Shown here: positions 31,085-40,514 of the stretch, piece by piece | How the letters are laid out: each line of letters begins with the position of its first letter | How positions within the stretch are numbered: the stretch's first letter is position 1 | Assembly (NCBI RefSeq): GCF_009729075.1 | Contig: NZ_VTGY01000011.1 | Location: 558,001 to 622,000, forward strand | Reading direction: 5' to 3' | Source of the DNA: Mycolicibacterium sp. CBMA 226 | GTDB lineage: Bacteria > Actinomycetota > Actinomycetes > Mycobacteriales > Mycobacteriaceae | Length of the DNA stretch: 64,000 bases | The notes under the pieces: generated by a model | Told to the model about the DNA's origin: nothing | The model's input: only the letters and a program-made list of their open reading frames with translations | Database searches by the model: none | Made by a program: the position numbers and the translations under genes

Positions 31085-32149
31085 CTAACGCGCGCCGCCG
31101 CGCAGCCGGTCCACCGCGGCCCGGCCTGCCCCGGCGGACGTGTCCGCCTCCGGCAGCGAGTCCGCGTCGATCGCGGCGGGCACCTGAGCGTCGCCCCCGG
31201 TCGTCAACTCGGTGTCGGCGGGCACGCCGCGCTTGAGCAGCGCCAGCGCGATCGGGCCCAGATCCACATGCTCCGCGACGGTGCCCACGCGGCCGATCGC
31301 CCGGCCACCGGCAAGCACCGGATCACCCGTAGCGGGCCGGTCGTCGCCGCCGTCGAGATGCAGCAGGACCAGCATGCGAGGCGGCTTGCCCAGATTGTGG
31401 ACGCGCGCGACGGTCTCCTGGCCGCGGTAGCAGCCCTTGTCCAGATGCACGGCGCCCACGCCCGGCCCGCCGATCCAGCCGACCTCGTGCGGGATCGTCC
31501 GCTCATCGGTGTCGACGCCCAGCCGCGGCCGCAGCGCCGCCACCCGAAGCGCCTCGTAGGCCCACAACCCGGCCGGCCGGGCACCCGCGTCCACCAGCCG
31601 TCGGCGCCACGCCGCGGCGTCGGCGCGAGGCACCACCAGATCGACGTCCTGCGGGCCGACACGGCGGACGAAACCACCACCCGGCAGCGGGGCGGCCGTC
31701 CACTCGGCATCCGGGGTCGGCAGATCCAGGGCGTTGACGGCGGGCCCGAGCAGTGACAGCACCGCGAGGTCGGCGGGGTTCACCTCGACCTTCGACCAGA
31801 ACACCATCTTGCGCAGGAAGTCCGCGAGCGGCTGCCCGCGCCACGATTCGGTGTCCAGCGTGGTGACGCCGCCGAGCTCGGTCTGCAGCCAGTGGTCCTC
31901 GACCCGGCCCTGCCCGTCCAGGCTCAGGTTCTGCACGACGGACCCCTCCGGCAGCGAGCTGACGTGCTGGCTGGAAATGGTGTGCAGCCAGCTCTGGCGA
32001 TCGTCGCCGGTGAGCTCGATGGTCGCGCGGTGGCCGTGGTCCACAATGATGGCGTCGGTCGCGGCGGCACGCTGTTCCCCGAGTGGGTCGCCGTAGTGCC
32101 AGACGGCACCGGCGTCGGGTCCGGATTCGGGGGCGGGAACTGCACTCAT
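31085..32149 (-). CDS. ygfZ: YgfZ/GcvT-like folate-binding protein
   Basis: The 354-residue protein has the YgfZ signature KGCYRGQETVARVHNLG and an N-terminal GcvT-like fold (RQSWLHTISSQ). The family acts in iron-sulfur cluster assembly or repair in a folate-dependent manner. The ATG at 32149 is supported by TAGGCT 6 nt upstream. It is divergent from the aminodeoxychorismate-lyase-like gene, which also concerns folate. Confidence 0.92.
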   Translation of the reverse strand: MSAVPAPESGPDAGAVWHYGDPLGEQRAAATDAIIVDHGHRATIELTGDDRQSWLHTISSQHVSSLPEGSVVQNLSLDGQGRVEDHWLQTELGGVTTLDTESWRGQPLADFLRKMVFWSKVEVNPADLAVLSLLGPAVNALDLPTPDAEWTAAPLPGGGFVRRVGPQDVDLVVPRADAAAWRRRLVDAGARPAGLWAYEALRVAALRPRLGVDTDERTIPHEVGWIGGPGVGAVHLDKGCYRGQETVARVHNLGKPPRMLVLLHLDGGDDRPATGDPVLAGGRAIGRVGTVAEHVDLGPIALALLKRGVPADTELTTGGDAQVPAAIDADSLPEADTSAGAGRAAVDRLRGGAR

Positions 32150-32155
32150 GCTTCG

Positions 32156-32161
32156 AGCCTA
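32156..32161 (-). promoter_or_regulatory. -10 hexamer of leaderless ygfZ promoter
   Basis: On the reverse strand TAGGCT ends 6 nt before the ygfZ ATG. Only 15 bp separate it from the oppositely directed hexamer of the next gene. Confidence 0.6.
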
Positions 32162-32176
32162 GTTCGCGCGCCGGAC

Positions 32177-32182
32177 TAGCCT
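32177..32182 (+). promoter_or_regulatory. -10 hexamer of leaderless pabC-like promoter
   Basis: TAGCCT ends 7 nt before the GTG at 32190. Confidence 0.6.
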
Positions 32183-32189
32183 TCTGGCC

Positions 32190-33008
32190 GTGACCACCAG
32201 GCCGACCGTCCCGCCGTCGATCGTCGTCGCGGTCGACGGCTGCCGCGCTTCGGTCCGCGCCGACGATCCGGTGTTCTCCCGCGGCGACGGGGTCTTCGAG
32301 ACGGCGTTGCTGCGCCACGGGGCCGTCCTCCTGCTCGACGAGCACCTGACGCGGTTGGCGGGGTCGGCGGCACTGGCTGGGCTGCCGTGCCCCGATTCCG
32401 AGCGGTGGCGGGCGGCCGTGGCTGCCGCGCTCGGGCAATGGCCCGACGGCGACGCGGTGCTGCGGCTCGTGCTGGGCCGCGGCGTCGACGCTGTGGTGGC
32501 GTTCGTGATGATTTCCGCAGTGCCGGCGCGCGCCGCCGTGGCCCGCCGCGACGGCGTGGCGGCGGTGACGCTGGTGCGGCCCCACTGGCCGTTGGCGGCC
32601 GCGAAATCACTGTCCTATGCGGCGAACGTGGCGGCGCTGAAGCATGCCGAGCGCCTCGGTGCCGATGACGCGGTGTTCGTCGATGCGACGGGCGCGGTGC
32701 TCGAAGGGCCGCGATCGGCTGTCGTTTTGGCGGTTCGGGGTGCCGGTGGCGAACCGGTACTGGTGACCCCCGACGCGTCGTCGATCCTGCCGTCGACCAC
32801 GCAACGCGCGCTGTTCGCAGCCGCCGCAACGCAGGGGATCGAGTGTAGGTACCGGTGCGTGACCGTATCGGATTTGCTTGCCGCGCAAGGTGTCTGGCTG
32901 TTGTCGGCGATCACGCTGGCGGCGCGGGTGCACACCCTGGATGGGCGGGCGCTGGCGGCTTCGCCGTTCGAGACGCTGATCGCCGAGCTGATCGACAGGC
33001 ATTTGTGA
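32190..33008 (+). CDS. pabC: Aminodeoxychorismate lyase-like class IV PLP enzyme
   Basis: The 272-residue protein has the class IV fold: DPVFSRGDGVFETALLRHG near the N-terminus, the PLP-binding lysine in LAAAKSLSYAANVAALKHA, then DDAVFVDATGAVLEG and ILPSTTQRALF. Related enzymes release pyruvate from aminodeoxychorismate to give p-aminobenzoate for folate, or transaminate branched-chain or D-amino acids. Position corresponds to Rv0812. The symbol is a best guess within the class. Confidence 0.85.
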   Translation: MTTRPTVPPSIVVAVDGCRASVRADDPVFSRGDGVFETALLRHGAVLLLDEHLTRLAGSAALAGLPCPDSERWRAAVAAALGQWPDGDAVLRLVLGRGVDAVVAFVMISAVPARAAVARRDGVAAVTLVRPHWPLAAAKSLSYAANVAALKHAERLGADDAVFVDATGAVLEGPRSAVVLAVRGAGGEPVLVTPDASSILPSTTQRALFAAAATQGIECRYRCVTVSDLLAAQGVWLLSAITLAARVHTLDGRALAASPFETLIAELIDRHL

Positions 33009-33024
33009 GCCCGGGAAAAATCGG

Positions 33025-33053
33025 TTGTCGGGTCTGCGGGCTGGGAGTACGGT
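33025..33053 (+). promoter_or_regulatory. Promoter-like pair before the intergenic RNA candidate
   Basis: TTGTCG at 33025-33030 and TACGGT at 33048-33053 are separated by 17 nt, the standard spacing, and predict a start near 33060. No annotated gene lies downstream on this strand until glnR. Confidence 0.4.
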
Positions 33054-33059
33054 CGCACG

Positions 33060-33260
33060 TACACAGGGAAGGAGGTGGTCCGACAAATTGATTGATTCTT
33101 TGAGGACATGTGAGGTGGCTGCCCGCCAGTAGCGCCGGGTAATTCGTCCGAGCGCACTCGCGAATTCCCGCAGCCACCCGGCCCCCGAGCCTCCCGGTCT
33201 TGTCCAACCAGGAACCTTGGCTCGGGGGCTGCCTCATGCCTGGAGGTAGTTGGTTCCTGG
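33060..33260 (+). ncRNA. Candidate structured small RNA or leader with extended Shine-Dalgarno
   Basis: This 327-bp gap without a conventional gene holds several ordered elements on the plus strand. AAGGAGGTGGTCC (33069-33081) can pair with 13 consecutive nucleotides of the 16S rRNA 3' end with one G.U. A 14-codon frame starts at TTG 33088 and stops at 33132 (MIDSLRTCEVAARQ). Helices follow: 33114-33122 with 33170-33178 (9 bp), nested 33137-33146 with 33161-33169 (one bulge), and 33181-33191 with 33219-33229 (11 bp). The loop of the last, 33208-33216, is a perfect complement of 33252-33260, which makes a pseudoknot or a switch. I do not recognise the family. Confidence 0.4.
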
Positions 33261-33335
33261 CGCCGAGAACGACGACGCGGTGATCCGAGGGGTATCGCAG
33301 CGACGTGCTTCCGCTCGGCGCAGGGCCGAGGGGCG

Positions 33336-34034
33336 TCAGCCGACGAAGCGTGACAGGCGTGCCGAGAGGTGCGGCGTCAGGCCGCCGTCGGCGTCCACCC
33401 GCTCCTCGACGTAGGCCAGGTCGCCATTCTCGATGATTCCGTAGAGGCGCTTCGCGCCGCCGACCAGAACACCGGACTTGCTGCGGGCCAAAGCGTCGGT
33501 CGCGAGCTCCCACGAGGCCTGATTCAGCGGAGCGCCGTAGAACAGCTCGACGTAGCCGGCCGAATGCGCCAGCAGCAGTTCGATGGCCTGTGACTCGTCC
33601 TGTCCGTGGGGATCGTTCGGGTCGTTCACGAACCGCCAGTAGCCGGTCTCGCGCAGCCCCGACTCGGCGTAGTCACCGTTCTCGTCGAGCCGCCACGAGC
33701 GGGCATCCCAGTTGAGGTAGTCGCCGCCGTTGTGCGACACGATGATCTGCTGGCCGAAGCGGTAGTCGCCGGCGGAATCGCGGCCTTCACCCTCGCCGCG
33801 CCAGACGCCGACCAGCGGGAGCAGGGCCAGCAAAGCGTCGTTGAAGTGCGCGCCTTCGCGCAGGTTGGCGGTGTCCGCCGGCAGCGGCAGATCGTCGAAC
33901 CCGGGCACGTTGCGCGCGGCCGTGGCCTTGGCGCGATCGGCAGCCGCCGCGATGGCGCGGTCGCCGGAACCGGCCAGTGCGCCTAGCTCAGTGCTCAGGT
34001 CGCCCGGGCCGTGAGGGTCCTGGTCGGACGTCAC
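33336..34034 (-). CDS. Nitrobindin-like heme protein (THAP4/DUF1794 beta-barrel)
   Basis: The GTG at 34034 gives 232 residues. The N-terminal third is Ala-rich; then [13 protein letters not shown] marks the ten-stranded nitrobindin barrel, and the C-terminal [12 protein letters not shown] holds the expected axial histidine. Members bind ferric heme and are linked to peroxynitrite or NO handling. It corresponds to Rv0813c. The start overlaps the stop of a 32-residue membrane protein gene by 4 bp (GTGA), so the two are coupled. Confidence 0.9.
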   Translation of the reverse strand: MTSDQDPHGPGDLSTELGALAGSGDRAIAAAADRAKATAARNVPGFDDLPLPADTANLREGAHFNDALLALLPLVGVWRGEGEGRDSAGDYRFGQQIIVSHNGGDYLNWDARSWRLDENGDYAESGLRETGYWRFVNDPNDPHGQDESQAIELLLAHSAGYVELFYGAPLNQASWELATDALARSKSGVLVGGAKRLYGIIENGDLAYVEERVDADGGLTPHLSARLSRFVG

Positions 34035-34129
34035 GACTCGTCGGTGATCAGCCGGTACAGCGCGTAGAGCGCGAACCAGGTGATGGCCAGTGTGGCCACG
34101 ACCAGCAAGATCTCGAAGAAAAGAACCAC
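34031..34129 (-). CDS. 32-residue single-pass membrane protein coupled to nitrobindin
   Basis: A GTG at 34129 starts a 32-residue product ([20 protein letters not shown] is its core) with one transmembrane helix and a short charged tail ending ITDES. TAATCT lies 8 nt upstream, so the mRNA would be leaderless. Its TGA overlaps the nitrobindin GTG. The overlap, hexamer and hydrophobicity together argue for a real gene despite its size. Function is unknown. Confidence 0.6.
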   Translation of the reverse strand: MVLFFEILLVVATLAITWFALYALYRLITDES

Positions 34130-34137
34130 GGAGAGAC

Positions 34138-34143
34138 AGATTA
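34138..34143 (-). promoter_or_regulatory. -10 hexamer for the small membrane protein and nitrobindin
   Basis: On the reverse strand TAATCT ends 8 nt before the GTG at 34129. Confidence 0.45.
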
Positions 34144-34257
34144 CTCGGGGTGGGATTGTGACGTGCGCCGCACCGGCCGGGAAATGCGACGAGCGGCCGC
34201 ATCGGCACACCAGGGCATGAAGTCCGGGTACCAATACGGCCGCTCGCGGCAAGAGGA

Positions 34258-34560
34258 CTAAGCGACCTTGACGTCGACCTCGTGAATGCCGGCACCGGTC
34301 GGCGCCACCACAGCGTCGCCGTTGCCGACCTTGGAGAGCGCACGCAGCGTCCAGGTGCCGGGGGCGGCGAAGAAACGGAAGTCACCGGTGGCCGACGCGA
34401 CGACCTCGGCGGTGAATTCGTCGGTGCTGTCCAGCAGCCGCACGAACGCGCCACCGACCGGCTGGCCCGAGCCGTCGACGACGCGGCCGGTGATGACGGT
34501 TTCCTTCTCCAGGTCAACGCTGGCCGGCAGCGTCAGGCCTTGCTTGGGCGCAGAGCACAT
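34258..34560 (-). CDS. sseC: SseC-type DUF1416 protein
   Basis: The 100-residue protein starts [20 protein letters not shown] at 34560, 1 bp after the cysA2 stop; an upstream ATG at 34587 lies inside cysA2 and was rejected. [20 protein letters not shown] indicates a carboxypeptidase-regulatory-like beta sandwich. It always accompanies the thiosulfate sulfurtransferase in mycobacteria, as in Rv0814c-Rv0815c, so a role in sulfur metabolism is inferred. Confidence 0.93.
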   Translation of the reverse strand: MCSAPKQGLTLPASVDLEKETVITGRVVDGSGQPVGGAFVRLLDSTDEFTAEVVASATGDFRFFAAPGTWTLRALSKVGNGDAVVAPTGAGIHEVDVKVA

Positions 34561-34561
34561 A

Positions 34562-35398
34562 TCAATTTCCCAACTCGATCGGGGCACCCACCAGGGAGCC
34601 GTATTCGGTCCAACTGCCGTCGTAGTTCTTTACATTCCGGTGGCCGAGCAACTCCTGCAGCACGAACCAGGTGTGCGATGAACGCTCACCGATACGGCAG
34701 TAGGCGATGGTCTCCTTCTCGCCGTCGAGGCCGGCGTCGGCGTAAATCTTGGCCAGCTCCTCGTCGGACTTGAAGGTGCCGTCGTCGTTGGCGGCGCGGC
34801 TCCACGGAACGTTGATGGCGCTCGGCACATGGCCGGGGCGCTGGCTCTGCTCCTGCGGCAGGTGTGCCGGAGCCAGAATCTTGCCGGAGAACTCGTCGGG
34901 CGAACGTACGTCGACCAGGTTCTTGGTGTTGATCGCGGCGATCACCTCGTCGCGGAACGCCCGGATGCTGTTGTCGATCGGCTTCGCCTCGTACGACGTG
35001 GCGGGGCGGACGGTGGCGTCCTTGACCAGCGGGCGGTCGTCGAGCTCCCAGCGCTTGCGGCCGCCGTCGAGCAGCTTGACGGCGTTGTGGCCGTACAGCT
35101 TGAAATACCAGTAGGCGTAGGCCGCGAACCAGTTGTTGTTGCCGCCGTACAGGACGACGGTGTCGTCGTTGCTGATGCCCTTGTCGGACAACAACTTCGA
35201 GAACTGCTGCTGGTCGACGAAGTCACGCTTGACCGAGTCCTGCAGATCATCGCGCCAGTCCAGCTTGACGGCTCCGGGGATGTGCCCCTCGTCGTCGTAG
35301 GCGCTGGTGTTCTCGTCGACCTCGACGAACACCACGCCGGCGGTGTCGAGGTTGTTCTCGGCCCATTCGGTCGAGACCAGGACGTCGGAACGTGCCAT
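34562..35398 (-). CDS. cysA2: Thiosulfate sulfurtransferase (rhodanese)
   Basis: This two-domain rhodanese of 278 residues transfers sulfane sulfur. The active-site Cys234 lies in IAYCRIGERSSHTWF, and the inactive first domain has LYGGNNNWFAAYAYWY. CysA2/CysA3-type enzymes have this length. It sits second in an operon after the DUF4395 gene and before sseC, under a poly-cysteine leader ORF. A GGAAT-type site precedes the ATG. Confidence 0.95.
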   Translation of the reverse strand: MARSDVLVSTEWAENNLDTAGVVFVEVDENTSAYDDEGHIPGAVKLDWRDDLQDSVKRDFVDQQQFSKLLSDKGISNDDTVVLYGGNNNWFAAYAYWYFKLYGHNAVKLLDGGRKRWELDDRPLVKDATVRPATSYEAKPIDNSIRAFRDEVIAAINTKNLVDVRSPDEFSGKILAPAHLPQEQSQRPGHVPSAINVPWSRAANDDGTFKSDEELAKIYADAGLDGEKETIAYCRIGERSSHTWFVLQELLGHRNVKNYDGSWTEYGSLVGAPIELGN

Positions 35399-35437
35399 GT
35401 ACGAATTCCTTTCGGTTTCTTTTGAGCTCTAGCAGGT

Positions 35438-35905
35438 CTAGGTGGCGGCGGCCGTCGTGCGGCGCAGTCGCGCCACCAGAGGGTAGATCTGGCAGCCCAG
35501 GCAGATGCCGAAGGCGGCGTTGAGGAAGGCGGCGATCAGCGCAAAGGCCGTGGCGCCGAGACCCAGCGCGCTGATACCCGTCGCGAAGCCGACGAATCCG
35601 GCGATCGCGAACAGTAGCCCGACGAGTTGGGCGAACTTCAGCGGCGCGACCGGTTCCTTCTCGGTCACCGGACCCAACCGCGGTGCGATGAGCGTGGCGA
35701 AGATCCGGCCGTACGGGTGCTTGCGCGGCCCGCCGACTGCGCCGATCGCGAACACCACGGCCTGCAGGCCGAGAATCACGGCCGCAGCGATCGGGCTCGC
35801 GGCCGAGGCCAGCAGCGTGGCGATCAGCACTGCGGTGGTGACCCAGGCCGCGAAGCGGGGCCCGCGCACGTCGACCTGCGGGGTTTCGATGATTTTGTCT
35901 GACAT
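35438..35905 (-). CDS. DUF4395 membrane protein
   Basis: The start MSDKIIETPQVDVRGPRFAA at 35905 has AGGAGCT about 6 nt upstream; the frame extends to 35989 without a better site. The 155-residue protein has four hydrophobic segments and ends FGICLGCQIYPLVARLRR, where CxxC sits at the membrane edge. DUF4395 proteins often accompany thioredoxins and rhodaneses, which fits here, so redox or sulfur chemistry at the membrane is inferred. Confidence 0.9.
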   Translation of the reverse strand: MSDKIIETPQVDVRGPRFAAWVTTAVLIATLLASAASPIAAAVILGLQAVVFAIGAVGGPRKHPYGRIFATLIAPRLGPVTEKEPVAPLKFAQLVGLLFAIAGFVGFATGISALGLGATAFALIAAFLNAAFGICLGCQIYPLVARLRRTTAAAT

Positions 35906-36011
35906 GGGAAAGCTCCTGTTGTTGATAAGTGGGGGAGCGACCGCAGAGTCTGATTCGCGGCCCGCCGCGGAAAACTGCTCGGAGCGCAACGCAAAACGAC
36001 GGTGCGGCTAC
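35906..36011 (-). promoter_or_regulatory. Leader between poly-cysteine ORF and DUF4395-cysA2 operon
   Basis: This 106-nt leader contains a GC stem (35956-35960 with 35965-35969) and ends in the AGGAGCT ribosome-binding site. Changes in ribosome occupancy of the upstream Cys codons could alter its folding and so expose or hide that site. Confidence 0.5.
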
Positions 36012-36104
36012 TCAGCAGCTACAACAACAACAGCAACAGCCCGCGAGGCGGCACAGATCTACTGCGCGACGCTTGGTGAGCAGGAGCTCGCGGGGTGATA
36101 ACAC
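36012..36104 (-). CDS. Leaderless poly-cysteine leader peptide (cysteine-responsive attenuator)
   Basis: A GTG at 36104 with TAAGCT 7 nt upstream starts a 30-residue frame that ends AGCCCCCCSC before TGA: six consecutive cysteine codons, then Ser-Cys, with one earlier Cys. Leaderless poly-cysteine short ORFs that act as cysteine-responsive attenuators of sulfur operons are established in mycobacteria. Here it precedes DUF4395-cysA2-sseC. Low cysteinyl-tRNA should stall ribosomes on the Cys run and raise operon expression. It is too short for routine gene callers. Confidence 0.85.
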   Translation of the reverse strand: MLSPRELLLTKRRAVDLCRLAGCCCCCCSC

Positions 36105-36111
36105 GGCAGAC

Positions 36112-36117
36112 AGCTTA
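36112..36117 (-). promoter_or_regulatory. -10 hexamer of the poly-cysteine leader transcript
   Basis: On the reverse strand TAAGCT ends 7 nt before the GTG at 36104, within the gap after thiX. Confidence 0.6.
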
Positions 36118-36133
36118 CCCAACGTCGGGGTGC

Positions 36134-36559
36134 TCAGGCCAACAGCGGTAGCAGGGCCTCGCGCAGATCGGCGGATTTCGGGACGCCCGCGGTGCGGTAT
36201 CGCTGCTGACCCGAGGCGTCGAAGATGAACGTCGTCGGCAGCGAGAGCACCGACAGTCGTCGGGCCGCAACGGGATTGGCGTCCAGGTCGAGTTCGACGT
36301 GCGCGACCCCGAGATCGTCACACACCTGGTCGACGACGCGGCGCACGGCGGCGCAGGGTCCGCACCACGTTGCGCTGAAATGCACGACGGTCGGGCCGGT
36401 GGTGGACAGGCCGAGATCGGAGTTGTCGTTTTCGGCGGACGGTTCGGCCGGCGCGACTTCCTTCATCAATCCGGCGCGCAGGGTCAGCAACCGGCCGATG
36501 ATGTACGCGACCCCGAGGGCGGCGACCAGGACCGTCAGCACCACAACTGTGGAGTTCAT
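36134..36559 (-). CDS. thiX: Membrane-anchored thioredoxin-family protein
   Basis: The 141-residue protein has an N-terminal hydrophobic anchor (VVVLTVLVAALGVAYIIGRL) and a thioredoxin domain with the active site ATWCGPCAAV (Cys66, Cys69) and a cis-proline loop SLPTTFIFD. It likely reduces disulfides, with the domain tethered at the membrane. It corresponds to Rv0816c, named thiX. Its ATG overlaps the lmeA stop (ATGA). Confidence 0.92.
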   Translation of the reverse strand: MNSTVVVLTVLVAALGVAYIIGRLLTLRAGLMKEVAPAEPSAENDNSDLGLSTTGPTVVHFSATWCGPCAAVRRVVDQVCDDLGVAHVELDLDANPVAARRLSVLSLPTTFIFDASGQQRYRTAGVPKSADLREALLPLLA

Positions 36560-37353
36560 GACTGTCTGAACCCATCCAGGGGCACGGTTACTCCCGTGGC
36601 GATGCCTTCGATGATGACGTCGGAGCCGCGGGCGCCCTCGCTGGTCGGGGCCAGCCCGAAAGGCAGCTTCATCCCCGGCATCGTAGAGGAGAAGGTATGC
36701 AGGACCGCGGCCTTCTTGTCGTCGGGCACCGGCTCTTCGGCGGTACCCGGGCCGGTGAGCACATCGGTCGCGGTGAACACCAGGTTCGTGTGGTCGGCGC
36801 CGGTGATCGACAGGTCCACCGAGACGCTGACGCGTTTGTTCAGGCCGGCGGCGACGGGGGTGCCGGTGAACACGAGGCCATGGTTCTCGGAGATGCCGGA
36901 CTCGGTGGTCCCTCCGGTGGCGTCATTGGAATCGTTGGTGGGCGCTTCCACCAGCAGGTCCTCGATGCCCATGAAGCGGCCGACGTGGGTCGAGTCGACG
37001 ATGATGCGACTTTCCAGCTTCGCGGCGGTCAATTTGGCGTCGGGCCCGATGAGCCAGGACTTGGGCGCCGCGACCATGTCGTACAGCGTGGCCTCGATGG
37101 ACGCCTTGCCCACGACGGGGTGCGCGACGCCGGCTGCCTTGACCTCGACCTGCTGATAGCGGCCCCGTGCGGCCTGGGTTGTGAACGGGAAACCGAGGAT
37201 CGACACCCACGGGTCGAAGTGCAGGTGCGCGGCGGTCCGCACGCTGCGGGCCATGCGGTATTCGGCGAAGATCGCGAAGCCGAAATCGGTGCCTACGACC
37301 ACGAGGATCAGCACGGCCGCTGGGATCAGCAACCGAGTCAGCACCTTACGCAT
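36556..37353 (-). CDS. lmeA: LmeA family lipid-binding protein (DUF2993), lipomannan elongation
   Basis: The 265-residue protein has a signal-anchor (LLIPAAVLILVVVGTDFGFA) and a DUF2993 domain with FDPWVSILGFPFTTQAARGRY and VDLSITGADHTNLVF. The ortholog LmeA (Rv0817c) is a cell-envelope protein that supports mannan chain elongation of lipomannan and lipoarabinomannan. It is the first gene of a unit with thiX and is divergent from glnR. Confidence 0.92.
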   Translation of the reverse strand: MRKVLTRLLIPAAVLILVVVGTDFGFAIFAEYRMARSVRTAAHLHFDPWVSILGFPFTTQAARGRYQQVEVKAAGVAHPVVGKASIEATLYDMVAAPKSWLIGPDAKLTAAKLESRIIVDSTHVGRFMGIEDLLVEAPTNDSNDATGGTTESGISENHGLVFTGTPVAAGLNKRVSVSVDLSITGADHTNLVFTATDVLTGPGTAEEPVPDDKKAAVLHTFSSTMPGMKLPFGLAPTSEGARGSDVIIEGIATGVTVPLDGFRQS

Positions 37354-37562
37354 CCGGACATTCTGGCGTACGCCCAGCCACGCAGCGCCGCGACCGGCCG
37401 TTCAAAGCCGCTAAATCGCAGGTAGCAAGCTATCGTTAGGTGATCGTTGGCCGGTAACGGTCACGTGTCAGCCATGATTCTCCGGGGTTGAATCGGATCG
37501 AACCGCGACAGCGTCGTCGTAGGGGAGGGTCCGGTGAGGCACCGGACGCACTGGAGGACCCG

Positions 37563-39244
<1,682 letters not shown>

Positions 39245-39276
39245 GCCGGCGAGTTGCCTGAAAAGTCCCTGACCGT

Positions 39277-39298
39277 GTTCACCCGGTGTTCATTTGGC
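39277..39298 (+). promoter_or_regulatory. PHO-box-like direct repeats upstream of pstS
   Basis: GTTCACCCGGT and GTTCATTTGGC are adjacent 11-nt direct repeats, the format of actinobacterial PhoP boxes (GTTCACC plus 4 nt). RegX3 is the mycobacterial counterpart and activates the pst genes under phosphate limitation. The site is about 95 bp before the pstS GTG. Confidence 0.65.
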
Positions 39299-39393
39299 AT
39301 CAGGAATTCGTCCACCACGGCCGCATACGTTGCGCGAGAGTCGGAAGCCGACCCTTGAAAGCCGACCATCGGCCGACACCGAAAGTAGGACCC

Positions 39394-40503
39394 GTGAAGT
39401 TCACCAGCATCGGTAAAGCATTCGTCGTCACCGCAGCGGCCGCATCGCTTGCCGTCGGTATGACCGCGTGTGGCAGCGACAACAAGTCCGGCACCGCGGC
39501 GTCGTCGTCCGGCTCCGCAGCCGACTGTGGCGGCAAGAACTCTCTGACCGCCGAGGGCTCGACGGCGCAGCAGAACGCGATCGCCGAGTTCAACAAGGCT
39601 TGGGGCCAGGCCTGCTCGGGCAAGAACCTGTCCTACAACGGCACCGGCTCGGGCGCCGGCCGCCAGCAGTTCATCGCCAAGCAGGTCGACTTCGCCGGTT
39701 CCGACTCGGCGCTGGCCAAGGAGCAGATCGACAAGGCAGCCGAGCGCTGCGGTGGCAACCCGGCGTGGAACCTGCCGCTGGTGTTCGGCCCCGTCGCCAT
39801 GGCCTACAACGTCCCGGGCGTCACCAAGCTCGTCGTCAACGGCGACGTGCTGGCCAAGATCTTCCAGGGCGAGATCAAGAAGTGGAACGACCCGGCCATC
39901 GCCGCGCTGAACGCGGGCACCACCCTGCCGGACACCGACATCAAGCCGGTCTATCGCTCGGACTCGTCGGGCACCACCGACAACTTCCAGAAGTACCTGG
40001 CCGCCGCCGCTCCCGACACTTGGAAGAAGGGCGCCGGCAGCGAGTTCCAGGGCGGCGCCGGTGAAGGCGCGCAGAAGTCGGCCGGCGTCGTGCAGGCCGT
40101 GCAGGCCACCCCGGGCGCCATCGGCTACGTCGAGAAGAGCCCGGCTGCCGCCGCCGGCCTGCCGTTCGCGCAGATCGACACCGGCTCGGGCGCGGTCGAA
40201 CTGACCGACGACAACGCTAAGAAGGCCATCGCCTCTGCCAAGTTCGCCAAGGACGGCAACGACCTGGCCCTCGACCTGAAGTCGCTGTACTCGACCAAGG
40301 AAGCCGGCGCCTACCCGCTGGTGCTGGCCACCTACGAGATCGTCTGCTCCAAGGGCTACGACGCTGACACCTCCGCTGCGGTGAAGTCGTTCCTGAAGGT
40401 CGCCGCGAACCAGGGCCAGGCCAACCTGTCGAAGGCGGGCTACATCCCGCTGCCCGACGCCTTCAAGACGCGTCTGCTGCAGTCGGTCGACGCAATCGCT
40501 TAA
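39394..40503 (+). CDS. pstS: Phosphate ABC transporter substrate-binding lipoprotein PstS
   Basis: The GTG at 39394 follows an AGGA site and gives 369 residues. The signal peptide ends in the lipobox VGMTAC with lipidated Cys26. Phosphate-binding blocks are EGSTAQQNAIAEF, NGTGSGAGRQQF, FAGSDSAL and YRSDSSGTTDNFQKYL. It captures phosphate outside the membrane and delivers it to PstC-PstA. The open frame upstream lacks a ribosome-binding site. Confidence 0.97.
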   Translation: MKFTSIGKAFVVTAAAASLAVGMTACGSDNKSGTAASSSGSAADCGGKNSLTAEGSTAQQNAIAEFNKAWGQACSGKNLSYNGTGSGAGRQQFIAKQVDFAGSDSALAKEQIDKAAERCGGNPAWNLPLVFGPVAMAYNVPGVTKLVVNGDVLAKIFQGEIKKWNDPAIAALNAGTTLPDTDIKPVYRSDSSGTTDNFQKYLAAAAPDTWKKGAGSEFQGGAGEGAQKSAGVVQAVQATPGAIGYVEKSPAAAAGLPFAQIDTGSGAVELTDDNAKKAIASAKFAKDGNDLALDLKSLYSTKEAGAYPLVLATYEIVCSKGYDADTSAAVKSFLKVAANQGQANLSKAGYIPLPDAFKTRLLQSVDAIA

Positions 40504-40514
40504 GCAGCGCTGGC

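Noticed and set aside
33006..33091. Short plus-strand frame ending VHREGGGPTN as a protein gene
   Set aside because: It is simply the continuation of a frame overlapping the end of pabC, and the strong Shine-Dalgarno sequence lies inside it, so it is better treated as part of the RNA candidate.
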